Below are positions 8,683-16,644 of a DNA stretch of 64,000 nucleotides, one piece after another. Origin of the DNA: Brenneria sp. hezel4-2-4 (GTDB lineage: Bacteria > Pseudomonadota > Gammaproteobacteria > Enterobacterales > Enterobacteriaceae). A program made the translations under genes and the position numbers. The number at the start of each line of letters is the position of its first letter. The stretch's first letter is position 1. Location: the NCBI RefSeq assembly GCF_013155275.1, contig NZ_JABJXS010000001.1:806001-870000 (forward strand), written 5' to 3'. The notes beneath the pieces were generated by a model. It saw only the letters and a list, made by a program, of their open reading frames with translations. It was not told where the DNA came from and did no database searches.

Positions 8683-8878
8683 CGGTGGACACTATGGTTC
8701 CCGAATCGCCGTTTTGCGAGATTGAGTACATATATGAGAAAATACCCACAGAATTCAATAATAAATCATATAAATCATATAACCAAAAAATAAATCACGA
8801 TTTAACGTCTTATCAGCTCCAGTGGTCATTGCTTCTTCTAAATGTATACATTTCTCAAAGGTGGTCATTCTGGTGGTC

Positions 8879-8998
8879 TTGACAGAAAGGGGATTCAGGT
8901 TTAGCTTACTTATTAGCCACTTGTTGGCTAAGGCGATCCCAGTCAGAGGAGCCAGATTTTAGAGAAGCCCGCTCAGGGAAACCTGAGCGGGCTTTTTG
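8879..8998 (+). ncRNA. Candidate small RNA gene, copy A
   Basis: A TTGACA box (8879-8884) is followed after exactly 17 nt by TAGCTT (8902-8907), a TAnnnT-type -10. Downstream comes a short stem TTAGCCA/TGGCTAA, a conserved core AGGCGATCCCAGTCAG, and a strong terminator. That terminator has 12-bp arms AGCCCGCTCAGG/CCTGAGCGGGCT around GAAA, then T5 (8966-8997). No open frame fits. The predicted transcript is about 85 nt. The same architecture recurs at 13810-13926. Upstream in both copies GGTGGTC is repeated 12 nt apart. I do not recognise the RNA family. Confidence 0.5.
8966..8997 (+). terminator. Rho-independent terminator of candidate RNA A
   Basis: Perfect 12-bp stem with a GAAA tetraloop, followed by TTTTT. 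Confidence 0.8.
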
Positions 8999-9048
8999 CT
9001 TTTCTGAGTTTATCAATCACATCAAAAACATCGGCTCAGAATGGCTTG

Positions 9049-9290
9049 CTATCTGACCAGCACTTCATTCACGATAGCATCAGGTATACGTCCCAGACGC
9101 TTGCTGCTCAAGGCTTCCATATCAATGGTTCTGGGCTGCTCACAGCGAATAACGCCCGTTTTTTTCGTTCTTGCATCATCCAGCGAAACGGCAAAAACCC
9201 GCTTCACGAGCAAAGTTTCCGCCGCTGGTGATGGGAACAACAAAGGGTAGCCGGGTGAACTGATTAAATGGTGTCGCAATTAGCCAATAG
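9049..9290 (-). pseudogene. MazF/PemK-family toxin remnant, frameshifted
   Basis: Two adjoining leftward frames encode consecutive parts of a MazF/ChpB/PemK-type mRNA interferase. One gives FNQFTRLPFVVPITSGGNFA and REAGF. After a single extra base in the T5 run at 9193-9197, the other gives FAVSLDDARTKKTGVIRC, QPRTIDM and RIPDAIVNEVLVR, then a stop. PIT-SGGNFAR...FAVSL...QPRTIDM is the familiar C-terminal two thirds of these toxins. The N-terminal beta-strand region with the catalytic Arg loop is absent, and no antitoxin gene is visible. It is therefore a dead remnant, consistent with past turnover of cassettes in this island. A sequencing error could explain the frameshift but not the missing N-terminus. 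Confidence 0.7.
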
Positions 9291-9567
9291 CAGCAAGTGA
9301 GGAGTTCTCGAAGCAGATCGCAGAAAATAAAAATTCCGCAGATAAGTCCTCCATATCAAGAAAGGTTTAATGTCTGTTAACCTGCATGTCGCGATTGCGA
9401 AATGTGATGAATGTCAATAAGTTGTATAATGCGATCAGCAGTTGATAAAACAGCCCCCCAATAAAGAAAAAATGCCGTACTATCTCTGACAGAAGCAAGA
9501 AAACTCAGGCGCAGCTTTACTTTCTGCTCGAATATTTGAGCTATCCAACACGAAGCATTTTGTAACT

Positions 9568-12500
9568 ATGAATTCAATCTTCTATCTTGAACGTAATTTT
9601 ACGCACGGTGACAGGACGTACACAGAGACAGAGTTGCTGGCTGCATCAACGCACATTGTTGTGTTAGCAGAACCCGGCGGCGGGAAAACAGAGCTGATGA
9701 AAAGCATCGCTCAGAAACTGAACACTTCTGTCTTAAATGCCAGCGTATTTGCTTATGTGGGAGCAGATAAAGAAAATAGCTCACTGATAATCGACGCCGT
9801 TGATGAAGTCGCCAGAATCGATCAATCAGGTATCCATAAACTCCTTGCGCTCGCCAGAACATCAAAGCCAAATCGCGTAATCATGTCGAGTAGGTCAAGC
9901 GAATGGGGACTGGCTTCCACCAGTATTTTTGAAAAATTTCTTGGTGTCTCCCCTATGATTGTGAGACTGAGAGAATTCGATCAAGACGAACAACACGCTA
10001 TCTTTAAGCACCATGCGCCAGCAGAAGACTTCTTTGCATTCCAGACCGAAGTCACTCGGTTTAGTTTAGACATGTTGTTACCAAACCCTCAGTTCCTGAA
10101 AATGTTCACCGATGCCTATTTAGAAAGTGGCAGACGATTTGCTGACAAACGTTCAATCTTTGCTTTAGCGGTCGAACGACTGGCCAAGGAAGTCAACCCA
10201 GATATCCCGAAAGCCTCTGTATCTCTTTCAGTTGCACAGAAGATTGCATTTTCTGCTGAGGTTTATGCCAAACTTCTGTTGTCGGGCGCAGAGGGCATCA
10301 GCACCATCGACACGACCGCAAACCGGATGTATCCCATGCTGCCAGCGTTGTTTAACGGCAGTACTGCCTGTTACGACATATTGTCAACGCAGCTTTTCAA
10401 ACCCGGCGATAATGAAGACCAGCACCGCCCGGTCCACAAGATCGTCGCTGAATACTGCGCAGCGGATTATCTCATTAAACGAATAGCCGATCCTGCGGAT
10501 GACCTCACTTTAACAAAGTGCTTGTCTGTTGTTGCACCTAACGGTACTGCCAGAGATGAGTTGAGAGGTCTGCTAGGATGGTTGGCGGCATTAGGCAACA
10601 GGTCGGTACAGGGATCCATTATTGAGCTTGACGCTTATGCGGTACTCGCAAACGGCGATCCATCACAGCTTGAACGCTCATCGAAACGGCAGCTTCTTCA
10701 CCGACTTAAAGAGCTTGAAGCCACTGACCCTTACTTTCGTCGGAGCGATTTCTGGCGCCGGTTCAGCGCGGCTGGTTTCTTCACGCAAGACGTTGTTGAA
10801 GAAATAAAACCTCTTTTAGCAATGGGCAATGAGGGGCATTTACGTAACTTAATTTTAGAACTTCTGGTAGATTCCCCGGTTAACAGCCAGTTGACGCCTG
10901 AATTGAGCCTGATTATTTTAAACCCCAACGAGTCTGAACACATTCGTACATTAGCAAGCAGATGCTTACTCAATGTCAAAGAATACGATTTCATTGGCGT
11001 TTTAGCCGTTTTAATTTTTGAAGCAAGTAATATTTCACTCAATATTGCAGCCAAAGTCATCGAAGTCACAGGACTAGAGAAATTTGACCACACATATCTC
11101 TCTGGGTTCTTACGCGTCTGTGCGAACCTCTATCCCGATCACAAAGAACAATTAGAAAGGGTCGTTGGCACTCGTTATTTTATTAAGAAGCTAATCTCCT
11201 GTTTTTCACAGAATACTCTTGAACTTCTTCTGGACGAATTAACCCATAATCTTCATTGCCATTGTGGGAAAAAATCCTATGAGTGTGATTGTCGCAATGG
11301 AATAAGCAAGATCGTCGGTTCAATGGTCGATCGCTATTTTGAATTAACTCAAGCGCCTTTTGATCCTGTGAGGATCTGGCAATGGATAGGTAATCTCAAT
11401 TTTCATCGCCAATGCCAAGCCGATCAAAGTAAATCGGTACAGGTGCTTCGGGAAAATGAAACGCTTCGCCAGGGGATCATTGCCCATGTATTCGGGCCAT
11501 TAACGGATCGTAATGAAATATTCAACACAAGAGTAGAAAAGTTCGACGGACACCTGCACTCACATTCAGGCCTTCATTTATGGCGGAATGACTATAAATT
11601 TCTCCTCGATCTGGCGTTTGAAACAGATAACGCTGATCTGTGGGCGAGTTTCCTTGTCAGCCATCAACGTTACAAAAACAAGGAAGAACAAGGCTCTGAT
11701 GACTTGCGGGCACAAATGCGTCAGCACGCCCTTTCCAAACCCGCATTTATGCGCGAGTGGGCCAGATACAAGAATGCAATGAAATTATCCGAGCAGGAAC
11801 ACCAGTGCTGGAGATTCAGACATAGCCGAAGCAGGAAACGTCGTGACAGAAAGCAACGGGAGATCCACACCAGAAATATAAAATTCGTTAATGAAAACAG
11901 AGATATTGTAGGGCAAGGTCGTCACTGGGGGTGCCTGCTGCGTTTTGCAGAACTCATTCTCATGGATCCGGAAAAAATTGAATTGGAGTTTGGTGACGAG
12001 AAACTGGTTCGGACTGCGTTGCGAAATTGTCTGGATTTTATTACTCCCATGGTTCCCACCCTACCCGAACTGGCGGCTCTGCAATGCGAATCTAAATACA
12101 GGCATTCTGAGACGGTTTTATATGCAGCCTGTCTGGAGATTCTACGTGCAGAAGGCAACCTTGAATGCGTCAATATCGAGTTACTTACAGCATTAAGAAC
12201 TAACATTCACATGGGATACAATTCAGTTTCGACGGAAGAACGTGATGCTCTACAGGCAGAGGTTGACCGCCTCATTTTTCCTGATAGTGAAAGCGCGGAA
12301 AAATATCTCCGACAGTATGTTGAACCCCAACTCGCTCAACCATGCCCTCACCCTGAAATCTGGATGCTAAGTGGAGAAGAGGTCTTTAGCCAGTCACGCG
12401 CTAAACTTTCCATTGAATGGCTTCGTCGCTTTACCGATTTATCTCTTAACTCAGTGGATGCAATTTTTGAAATTGCTGCACAATACGGCGATCGTGAGGA

Positions 12501-13602
12501 TTTAAAAGAAATTATTGCAGAGCGTTGCTCAGAGATAATGTCAGGCTGGCCCAATCCGACAGAAGATGAGGATTTTGAACGCAAGCGAATATTCTGGCTG
12601 GTACGGGAGTTTTACTTTCTCGAGAGCATTACAGCTACTTATTGGGCATGGCTAAAATCTGCCAAAAATAACTTACTGCATTTTTATGAGCGTTCTGGGC
12701 GCATGAACCGAAGCGAGCATCGTGCCTGGCCGGAACTGACCTCAATTAAAATTGAAGCCATTTTAGACGCTTTCTTTGAACAATGGCCGGATGTTGAACT
12801 GCCAAGTTATTGGAGCAGTGATAGTCCTGAAGAGGAAAAAGCCTACCGCTTTTTGACTGATTTAATTTGGTCAATTGAATCAGATATTCCTGACAATGCA
12901 ATACCTGTACTGGGTCGCCTTCTTGCCGATCCACGTTTCACGAGCCAGAATAAAGGGCTGCAAAGTATATATGCTGGTCAGCTCAGAAAAAAAGCGCTCA
13001 GGGATTTTGAACCACCGACGCCAGATGAAATAGTCCAACATCTGGATTGTGATTCAGTGATTACTGTTGAAGGCCTGCGTCAGTTAGTTCTTCAGGAGCT
13101 TCATGATTTCCAGAAAGCGATTGATGGCGGGGAGTTTAACTCGGCAGATCGCTTCTATGAAAAAAATGAACGCCTTGATGAGGTAAAGTCTACGGAGATC
13201 ATTGCTGAACGTCTCAATTTAAGACTCGAACCTCAGGGCATATCTATAACGCCTGAGCATCAGTTGAAAGGTCAAAACAGGAGTGACTTCACGGCATCTA
13301 AGTTGATTGGCGGAAGAAGACGACTGCTGGTTACGGAAGTCAAAGGCCAGTGGCACAGAGAGTTATATTCTGCCGCTTCAGCCCAACTCTATGACCGTTA
13401 TTCCATCCACCCAGATGCCGAGCAGCAGGGGATCTTTCTTGTCATATGGTTTGGAGAGAGTGAGACCGTTGCTGGCCGCAAGATCCACAGTATCAAAACC
13501 GCTCAGGAACTTAAAATCAGTATTGAAGCAGTGTTACCGGTTGATCTTCGTGGTTTAGTTGATGTTTTCGTTTTAGATGTTTCGCGGCACAGTAAACATT
13601 AG
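9568..13602 (+). CDS. NACHT-like NTPase with C-terminal PD-(D/E)XK nuclease domain
   Basis: 1344 residues in one frame. The N-terminal P-loop ATPase has Walker A EPGGGKT (35-41), Walker B LIIDAVDEV (73-81) and a sensor-like RVIMSSRSSEW (103-113), typical of NACHT/STAND NTPases. The centre is leucine-rich and helical, probably a repeat scaffold. It carries a Cys/His cluster CHCGKKSYECDC (about 565-577) that could bind zinc and a very basic patch around residues 748-770. The C-terminus has a restriction-endonuclease-like core with D1240 in RSDF and E1257-x-K1259 in VTEVKGQWH. STAND ATPases joined to nucleases are known phage sensors (for example Avs), but those usually place the nuclease at the N-terminus. 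Here the order is reversed. No ribosome site is strong; the ATG at 9568 precedes the ATPase by a plausible distance. It stands alone as a single-gene system. Confidence 0.82.
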   Translation: MNSIFYLERNFTHGDRTYTETELLAASTHIVVLAEPGGGKTELMKSIAQKLNTSVLNASVFAYVGADKENSSLIIDAVDEVARIDQSGIHKLLALARTSKPNRVIMSSRSSEWGLASTSIFEKFLGVSPMIVRLREFDQDEQHAIFKHHAPAEDFFAFQTEVTRFSLDMLLPNPQFLKMFTDAYLESGRRFADKRSIFALAVERLAKEVNPDIPKASVSLSVAQKIAFSAEVYAKLLLSGAEGISTIDTTANRMYPMLPALFNGSTACYDILSTQLFKPGDNEDQHRPVHKIVAEYCAADYLIKRIADPADDLTLTKCLSVVAPNGTARDELRGLLGWLAALGNRSVQGSIIELDAYAVLANGDPSQLERSSKRQLLHRLKELEATDPYFRRSDFWRRFSAAGFFTQDVVEEIKPLLAMGNEGHLRNLILELLVDSPVNSQLTPELSLIILNPNESEHIRTLASRCLLNVKEYDFIGVLAVLIFEASNISLNIAAKVIEVTGLEKFDHTYLSGFLRVCANLYPDHKEQLERVVGTRYFIKKLISCFSQNTLELLLDELTHNLHCHCGKKSYECDCRNGISKIVGSMVDRYFELTQAPFDPVRIWQWIGNLNFHRQCQADQSKSVQVLRENETLRQGIIAHVFGPLTDRNEIFNTRVEKFDGHLHSHSGLHLWRNDYKFLLDLAFETDNADLWASFLVSHQRYKNKEEQGSDDLRAQMRQHALSKPAFMREWARYKNAMKLSEQEHQCWRFRHSRSRKRRDRKQREIHTRNIKFVNENRDIVGQGRHWGCLLRFAELILMDPEKIELEFGDEKLVRTALRNCLDFITPMVPTLPELAALQCESKYRHSETVLYAACLEILRAEGNLECVNIELLTALRTNIHMGYNSVSTEERDALQAEVDRLIFPDSESAEKYLRQYVEPQLAQPCPHPEIWMLSGEEVFSQSRAKLSIEWLRRFTDLSLNSVDAIFEIAAQYGDREDLKEIIAERCSEIMSGWPNPTEDEDFERKRIFWLVREFYFLESITATYWAWLKSAKNNLLHFYERSGRMNRSEHRAWPELTSIKIEAILDAFFEQWPDVELPSYWSSDSPEEEKAYRFLTDLIWSIESDIPDNAIPVLGRLLADPRFTSQNKGLQSIYAGQLRKKALRDFEPPTPDEIVQHLDCDSVITVEGLRQLVLQELHDFQKAIDGGEFNSADRFYEKNERLDEVKSTEIIAERLNLRLEPQGISITPEHQLKGQNRSDFTASKLIGGRRRLLVTEVKGQWHRELYSAASAQLYDRYSIHPDAEQQGIFLVIWFGESETVAGRKIHSIKTAQELKISIEAVLPVDLRGLVDVFVLDVSRHSKH

Positions 13603-13809
13603 CATGAGCAACATGACTCCTACTTTGAATTTGTCCCTATATATCCAGACATTTGGCTATCTTGAGGTTGCTTTAAGTAATACAGTACAAAAGAACTTTA
13701 CAGTATTGTTACATCGAACATAAATATCCGATATCACCGCAGGTGTAAGATCAGGCATTTACCACTGGCACAAAGAGGTTGTTAAAAATTGGTGGTCATT
13801 CTGGTGGTC

Positions 13810-13926
13810 TTGACAGGATGAGAATTCAGGCATAGCTTAAATATCAGCCACTTACTGGCAAAGGCGATCCCAGTCAGGTGAGCCATTTTAGAGAAAGCAG
13901 ACGTTCACAGACGTCTGCTTTTTTGC
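13810..13926 (+). ncRNA. Candidate small RNA gene, copy B
   Basis: The TTGACA (13810-13815), 17-nt spacer and TAGCTT (13833-13838) match copy A. It has the same conserved core AGGCGATCCCAGTCAG and a stem GCCA/TGGC at the same place. The terminator stem is unrelated in sequence but intact: AGCAGACGT/ACGTCTGCT, then T6 (13896-13924). Keeping the fold while changing the sequence argues for a functional RNA rather than a mere duplication. It sits exactly where AT-rich island DNA gives way to GC-rich chromosome. Confidence 0.5.
13896..13924 (+). terminator. Rho-independent terminator of candidate RNA B
   Basis: 9-bp stem AGCAGACGT/ACGTCTGCT with a 6-nt loop, followed by T6. Confidence 0.8.
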
Positions 13927-14006
13927 ATTTAATCAATTGGTTATCCACCATCTCCAGCAGAATGCCGGTGAGCGGCGTTTTTACCGACGCCGCAGACGGA
14001 GTGCCG

Positions 14007-14408
14007 TCATTCAACCCGCGCAATCTCTGGCGCTAAAATCCACTCGGCGCTGTCGTTCCACACATCCATTTTAACGATCTTGCCGTCGCGCACTTCGTAG
14101 CGATCCAGGTAGCGATTGCCGGCAAAGGGGCGACCGTCGGGCCATTCGCCGTACAGCGTGCCGTTGGAATACACCACCACGTGATCGCCGCGATGCATAC
14201 AGTCGAACTGCCCCACCGACTTTTTAACCCATTTATAGCGGGCGCCGTTAAAGTTGGTGATATCCTTGGTGGTCGGCATTTCACGTTTACCCGTAAAGGT
14301 AATCTTGACGTCCGGGTGCATATAAGATGCGGCGCGTATCGCATCCGGGGCCATCGACGCGGCCAGAAAACCTGTTACTACCTCAACGGCCTTTTCAATC
14401 TCAGACAT
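14007..14408 (-). CDS. SnoaL/NTF2-like fold protein
   Basis: 133 residues from the ATG at 14408, which has CGGAG 6 nt upstream; the frame extends further upstream without a good start. The sequence has the SnoaL/nuclear-transport-factor-2-like pattern: an N-terminal helix, a segment HPDVKITFTGK, NGTLYGEWPDG and a closing strand RYEVRDGKIVKMDVW. Such small cone-shaped proteins are often isomerases, hydrolases or ligand binders, and the active residues vary, so no reaction can be assigned. It is divergent from the branched-chain-type ABC transporter operon and shares its ~170-bp control region, which holds two inverted repeats. That suggests co-regulation and a role in the same catabolic pathway. 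Confidence 0.75.
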   Translation of the reverse strand: MSEIEKAVEVVTGFLAASMAPDAIRAASYMHPDVKITFTGKREMPTTKDITNFNGARYKWVKKSVGQFDCMHRGDHVVVYSNGTLYGEWPDGRPFAGNRYLDRYEVRDGKIVKMDVWNDSAEWILAPEIARVE

Positions 14409-14428
14409 AATCAACTCCGTGGTATCTG

Positions 14429-14464
14429 TGCGCTGTTTTGGCGCATCGGCACCAAAACAGCGCA
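14429..14464. promoter_or_regulatory. Perfect 13-bp inverted repeat in divergent control region
   Basis: TGCGCTGTTTTGG and its exact complement CCAAAACAGCGCA flank a 10-nt spacer. It starts 21 bp upstream of the NTF2-like gene, so it could be a regulator operator or form a hairpin in that gene's leader. Confidence 0.6.
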
Positions 14465-14526
14465 TCTTTGCAAAAAATAAACGCCATTTGGCGCGGCTTC
14501 ACAGCAATACCAAACTGGCATCCAAA

Positions 14527-14558
14527 TTGCTAGAAATAAAATACAAAATAGCTAGCAA
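14527..14558. promoter_or_regulatory. Inverted repeat TTGCTAG/CTAGCAA before the ABC operon
   Basis: Seven-base arms separated by 18 nt of AT-rich sequence, 18 bp upstream of the binding-protein start. It is probably an operator or overlaps the promoter; the GntR-type regulator at the end of the module is a candidate binder. Confidence 0.45.
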
Positions 14559-14575
14559 TCCACTCGAGGTGCAAT

Positions 14576-15760
14576 ATGTCTGGAAAATCATGCCTGAAAA
14601 CCTGGCGGCAGCGCGCAGCGGCAGCCACCCTGTTTACCCTGATGTCGGCCAGCACGCTGGCGGCGGAAGAACCGATTAAAGTTGGCCTAGTGGCAGCGCT
14701 CACCGGCCAGTCGGCAAAGTCTGGTGAGGCGCTGACGCGCGGCCTCACCATCGCCATTAACGAAATCAACGCCGCGGGCGGGGTAAAGGGCCGCCCGCTG
14801 GAACTGGTACGCCGCGATGACGAGAGCAACCCCAGCAAAGGGATGCTGGCGGCGCGCGAGCTGATCCAGCGCGAGAAGGTCTCCGTGCTGTTTGGCGGAT
14901 TGGATACGCCGGTATCGCTGGCCATTGTGCCATTAGCCAATCAGTTGAAGATGCCGTTTGTCGGCATTTGGGCCGCGGGCACCGCCATTACCCATAACGG
15001 CGCAAAAGAAAACTATGTGTTCCGCGTCTCGGCGGTGGATGAGCTGGTTGATGAAGCGTTGGTGGAATATGGCAGCGACAAAAAAGGCATGAAAAAACCG
15101 GGCATGATCCTGGTGAACAACCCATGGGGCGAATCCAATGAGAAGGGCTTTCGCGTCGCACTGCAAAAGCGCAATCTGCCGATCGCCGGCGTTGAGCGCA
15201 TTGAAGACAGCGACGTCGATCTGGTGCCACAGTTGACCCGCCTGAAAAACGCCGGCGCCGATACCCTGCTGATGGTCGGCAACGTCGGCCCCTCCGCCCA
15301 GGTGGTAAAATCCCTGCATAAGATGAACTGGCAAGTGCCCGTGGTTTCCCACTGGGGGCCGGCGGGCGGCCGCTTTAGCGAACTGGCTGGGCCGGGGGCC
15401 GATCGCGTGACCTTCATCCAGACTTTTGTCTTTACCGATCACAACTCGGCCAAGGGCGAACAGGTGCTGACAGCGCTGAAAACGCAGTATCCGCAGATCA
15501 AAAGCCTGGCCGACGTCACCCCGGCGGTGGGTATCGCCAATGCCTATGACGCCATGCACCTCACCGCTTTAGCGATGAACAACGCAGGCAGCCTGGATGG
15601 CACCGCAGTACGTGACGGCTTCTATGCCATCAAAGACTATGCCGGCCTGATTAAACATTACCAGCAGCCGTTCACCCCGGAACAGCACGATGCCCTGGGG
15701 CCAAAAGATTATGTCTTCGCCCACTTCGTCGGCGAGCAGATCGTCCCGGTTAACGAGTAA
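14576..15760 (+). CDS. Branched-chain-type ABC transporter, periplasmic binding protein
   Basis: 394 residues. It starts at ATG 14576 with GAGG 6 nt upstream. The N-terminus is a signal peptide: basic TWRQR, a hydrophobic core, and cleavage after about A30 (TLAA/EE). The mature part has the LivK/Leu-Ile-Val binding fold (Peripla_BP_6), opening with IKVGLVAALTGQSAKSG and containing GLDTPVSLAIVPLANQ and NPWGESNEKGF. Such proteins deliver amino acids, urea, amides or aromatic compounds to LivHMGF-type membrane complexes. It is the first gene of a rightward operon with a LivH-like permease, a fused LivM-LivG-LivF protein and an amidohydrolase. The substrate is therefore probably a nitrogen-containing compound hydrolysed by the latter. 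The exact ligand cannot be read from sequence. Confidence 0.9.
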   Translation: MSGKSCLKTWRQRAAAATLFTLMSASTLAAEEPIKVGLVAALTGQSAKSGEALTRGLTIAINEINAAGGVKGRPLELVRRDDESNPSKGMLAARELIQREKVSVLFGGLDTPVSLAIVPLANQLKMPFVGIWAAGTAITHNGAKENYVFRVSAVDELVDEALVEYGSDKKGMKKPGMILVNNPWGESNEKGFRVALQKRNLPIAGVERIEDSDVDLVPQLTRLKNAGADTLLMVGNVGPSAQVVKSLHKMNWQVPVVSHWGPAGGRFSELAGPGADRVTFIQTFVFTDHNSAKGEQVLTALKTQYPQIKSLADVTPAVGIANAYDAMHLTALAMNNAGSLDGTAVRDGFYAIKDYAGLIKHYQQPFTPEQHDALGPKDYVFAHFVGEQIVPVNE

Positions 15761-15780
15761 CCCACGCGAGGAGTCTGACC

Positions 15781-16644
15781 ATGTGGAGCACTGCCCTGAC
15801 CACCGGCCTGAGCCTTGGCAGCATGTATGCACTGCTGGCGCTCGGTTTTCATATCACCTGGATCGTGTCACGCACCCTCAACTTCGCACAGGGCAGTGCG
15901 ATGATGGTCGGCGCGACGCTCGGCTATACCCTGAGCGTCAGTTGGGGCTGGCCGCTGTGGCTGGCGCTGCCCGCCACGCTGCTGTGCTGCGCGCTGTATG
16001 GCATGTTGATTGAGCGCCTGCTGGTGCGCCCGTTTGTCGCCCGTAACTCGGACGCCTGGCTGATGGCGACGGTGGCGGGCGGCATTCTGGTAGATAACCT
16101 GGCGATGTTCACCTTCGGCAAAGAGCCTCGCCAGTTCCCGGTGACCGACGTCACCTTCACCCTGTTTGGCAGCCAACTGTCGTTGATTAATCTGCTGATC
16201 CCACTGACCGGCGTGGTGATGGTGACGGCGCTGACGCTGGTGCGCCGCTACAGCCGCCTCGGCAAGGTGCTGGAAGCCACGGTGCAAAACCCGCGCGCCG
16301 CGCAGTTGATGGGTATCCGCGTCAATACCGTGGTGGCGGTGGCCTTCGCCCTGTCGACGCTGTTCGCCGCACTGGCCGGGCTGCTGATTGCACCGCTGTT
16401 CAACATCCACAGCGACATGGGCACCCTGTTTGGTCTGAAGGCGTTTGCGGTCGCGATCCTCGGTGGCCTTGCCAGCAGTAGCGGCATCTGGGTGGCCGGG
16501 CTGCTGTTCGGCCTGAGCGAAGCGCTGGTCACCCTGTGGTTCGGCTCCGCCTTTACCCAAATCTTCACCTTCTCGCTGGTGATCCTGGCGCTGGCCTTGC
16601 GCCCTGACGGGCTATTTGGTCAAAAACTGAGGGTCAAAGTGTAA
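15781..16644 (+). CDS. LivH-type ABC permease
   Basis: 287 residues, strongly hydrophobic, with about eight membrane segments. Family features include GLSLGSMYALLALGF near residue 9, NFAQG near 40 and the cytoplasmic loop ENPRAAQLMGI-like sequence (here QNPRAAQLMGIRVN) near 170, then LFGLKAFAVAILGGL. This is one of the two pore-forming subunits of branched-chain amino-acid-type importers. GAGG lies upstream of the ATG. It begins 20 bp after the binding-protein gene and overlaps the next gene by one base (TAATG), so the operon is translated as a unit. Its partner permease is fused to both ATPases in the following gene. Confidence 0.9.
   Translation: MWSTALTTGLSLGSMYALLALGFHITWIVSRTLNFAQGSAMMVGATLGYTLSVSWGWPLWLALPATLLCCALYGMLIERLLVRPFVARNSDAWLMATVAGGILVDNLAMFTFGKEPRQFPVTDVTFTLFGSQLSLINLLIPLTGVVMVTALTLVRRYSRLGKVLEATVQNPRAAQLMGIRVNTVVAVAFALSTLFAALAGLLIAPLFNIHSDMGTLFGLKAFAVAILGGLASSSGIWVAGLLFGLSEALVTLWFGSAFTQIFTFSLVILALALRPDGLFGQKLRVKV

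Larger units (their letters stand above)
8860..8998 (+). repeat. ~138-bp imperfect direct repeat, left copy
   Basis: This segment matches 13791-13927 along its length. The first 26 bases are identical, and the promoter spacing and the core AGGCGATCCCAGTCAG are shared. Only the terminator stems differ completely. The two copies enclose the 1344-residue ATPase-nuclease gene and the toxin remnant, giving a 4.9-kb unit. Confidence 0.8.
13791..13927 (+). repeat. ~137-bp imperfect direct repeat, right copy
   Basis: Partner of the repeat at 8860-8998. The 188 bp before it (13603-13790) show no gene. Confidence 0.8.

Noticed and set aside
8673..8882. 69-codon rightward frame after the HNH gene
   Set aside because: Low-complexity AT-rich sequence, overlaps the HNH 3' end and runs into the RNA-element promoter; no family resemblance.
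8860..13927. Direct repeats as integrase attachment sites
   Set aside because: Not adopted as the main reading because no integrase or tRNA gene is visible and the terminator stems differ fully between copies; not excluded either.
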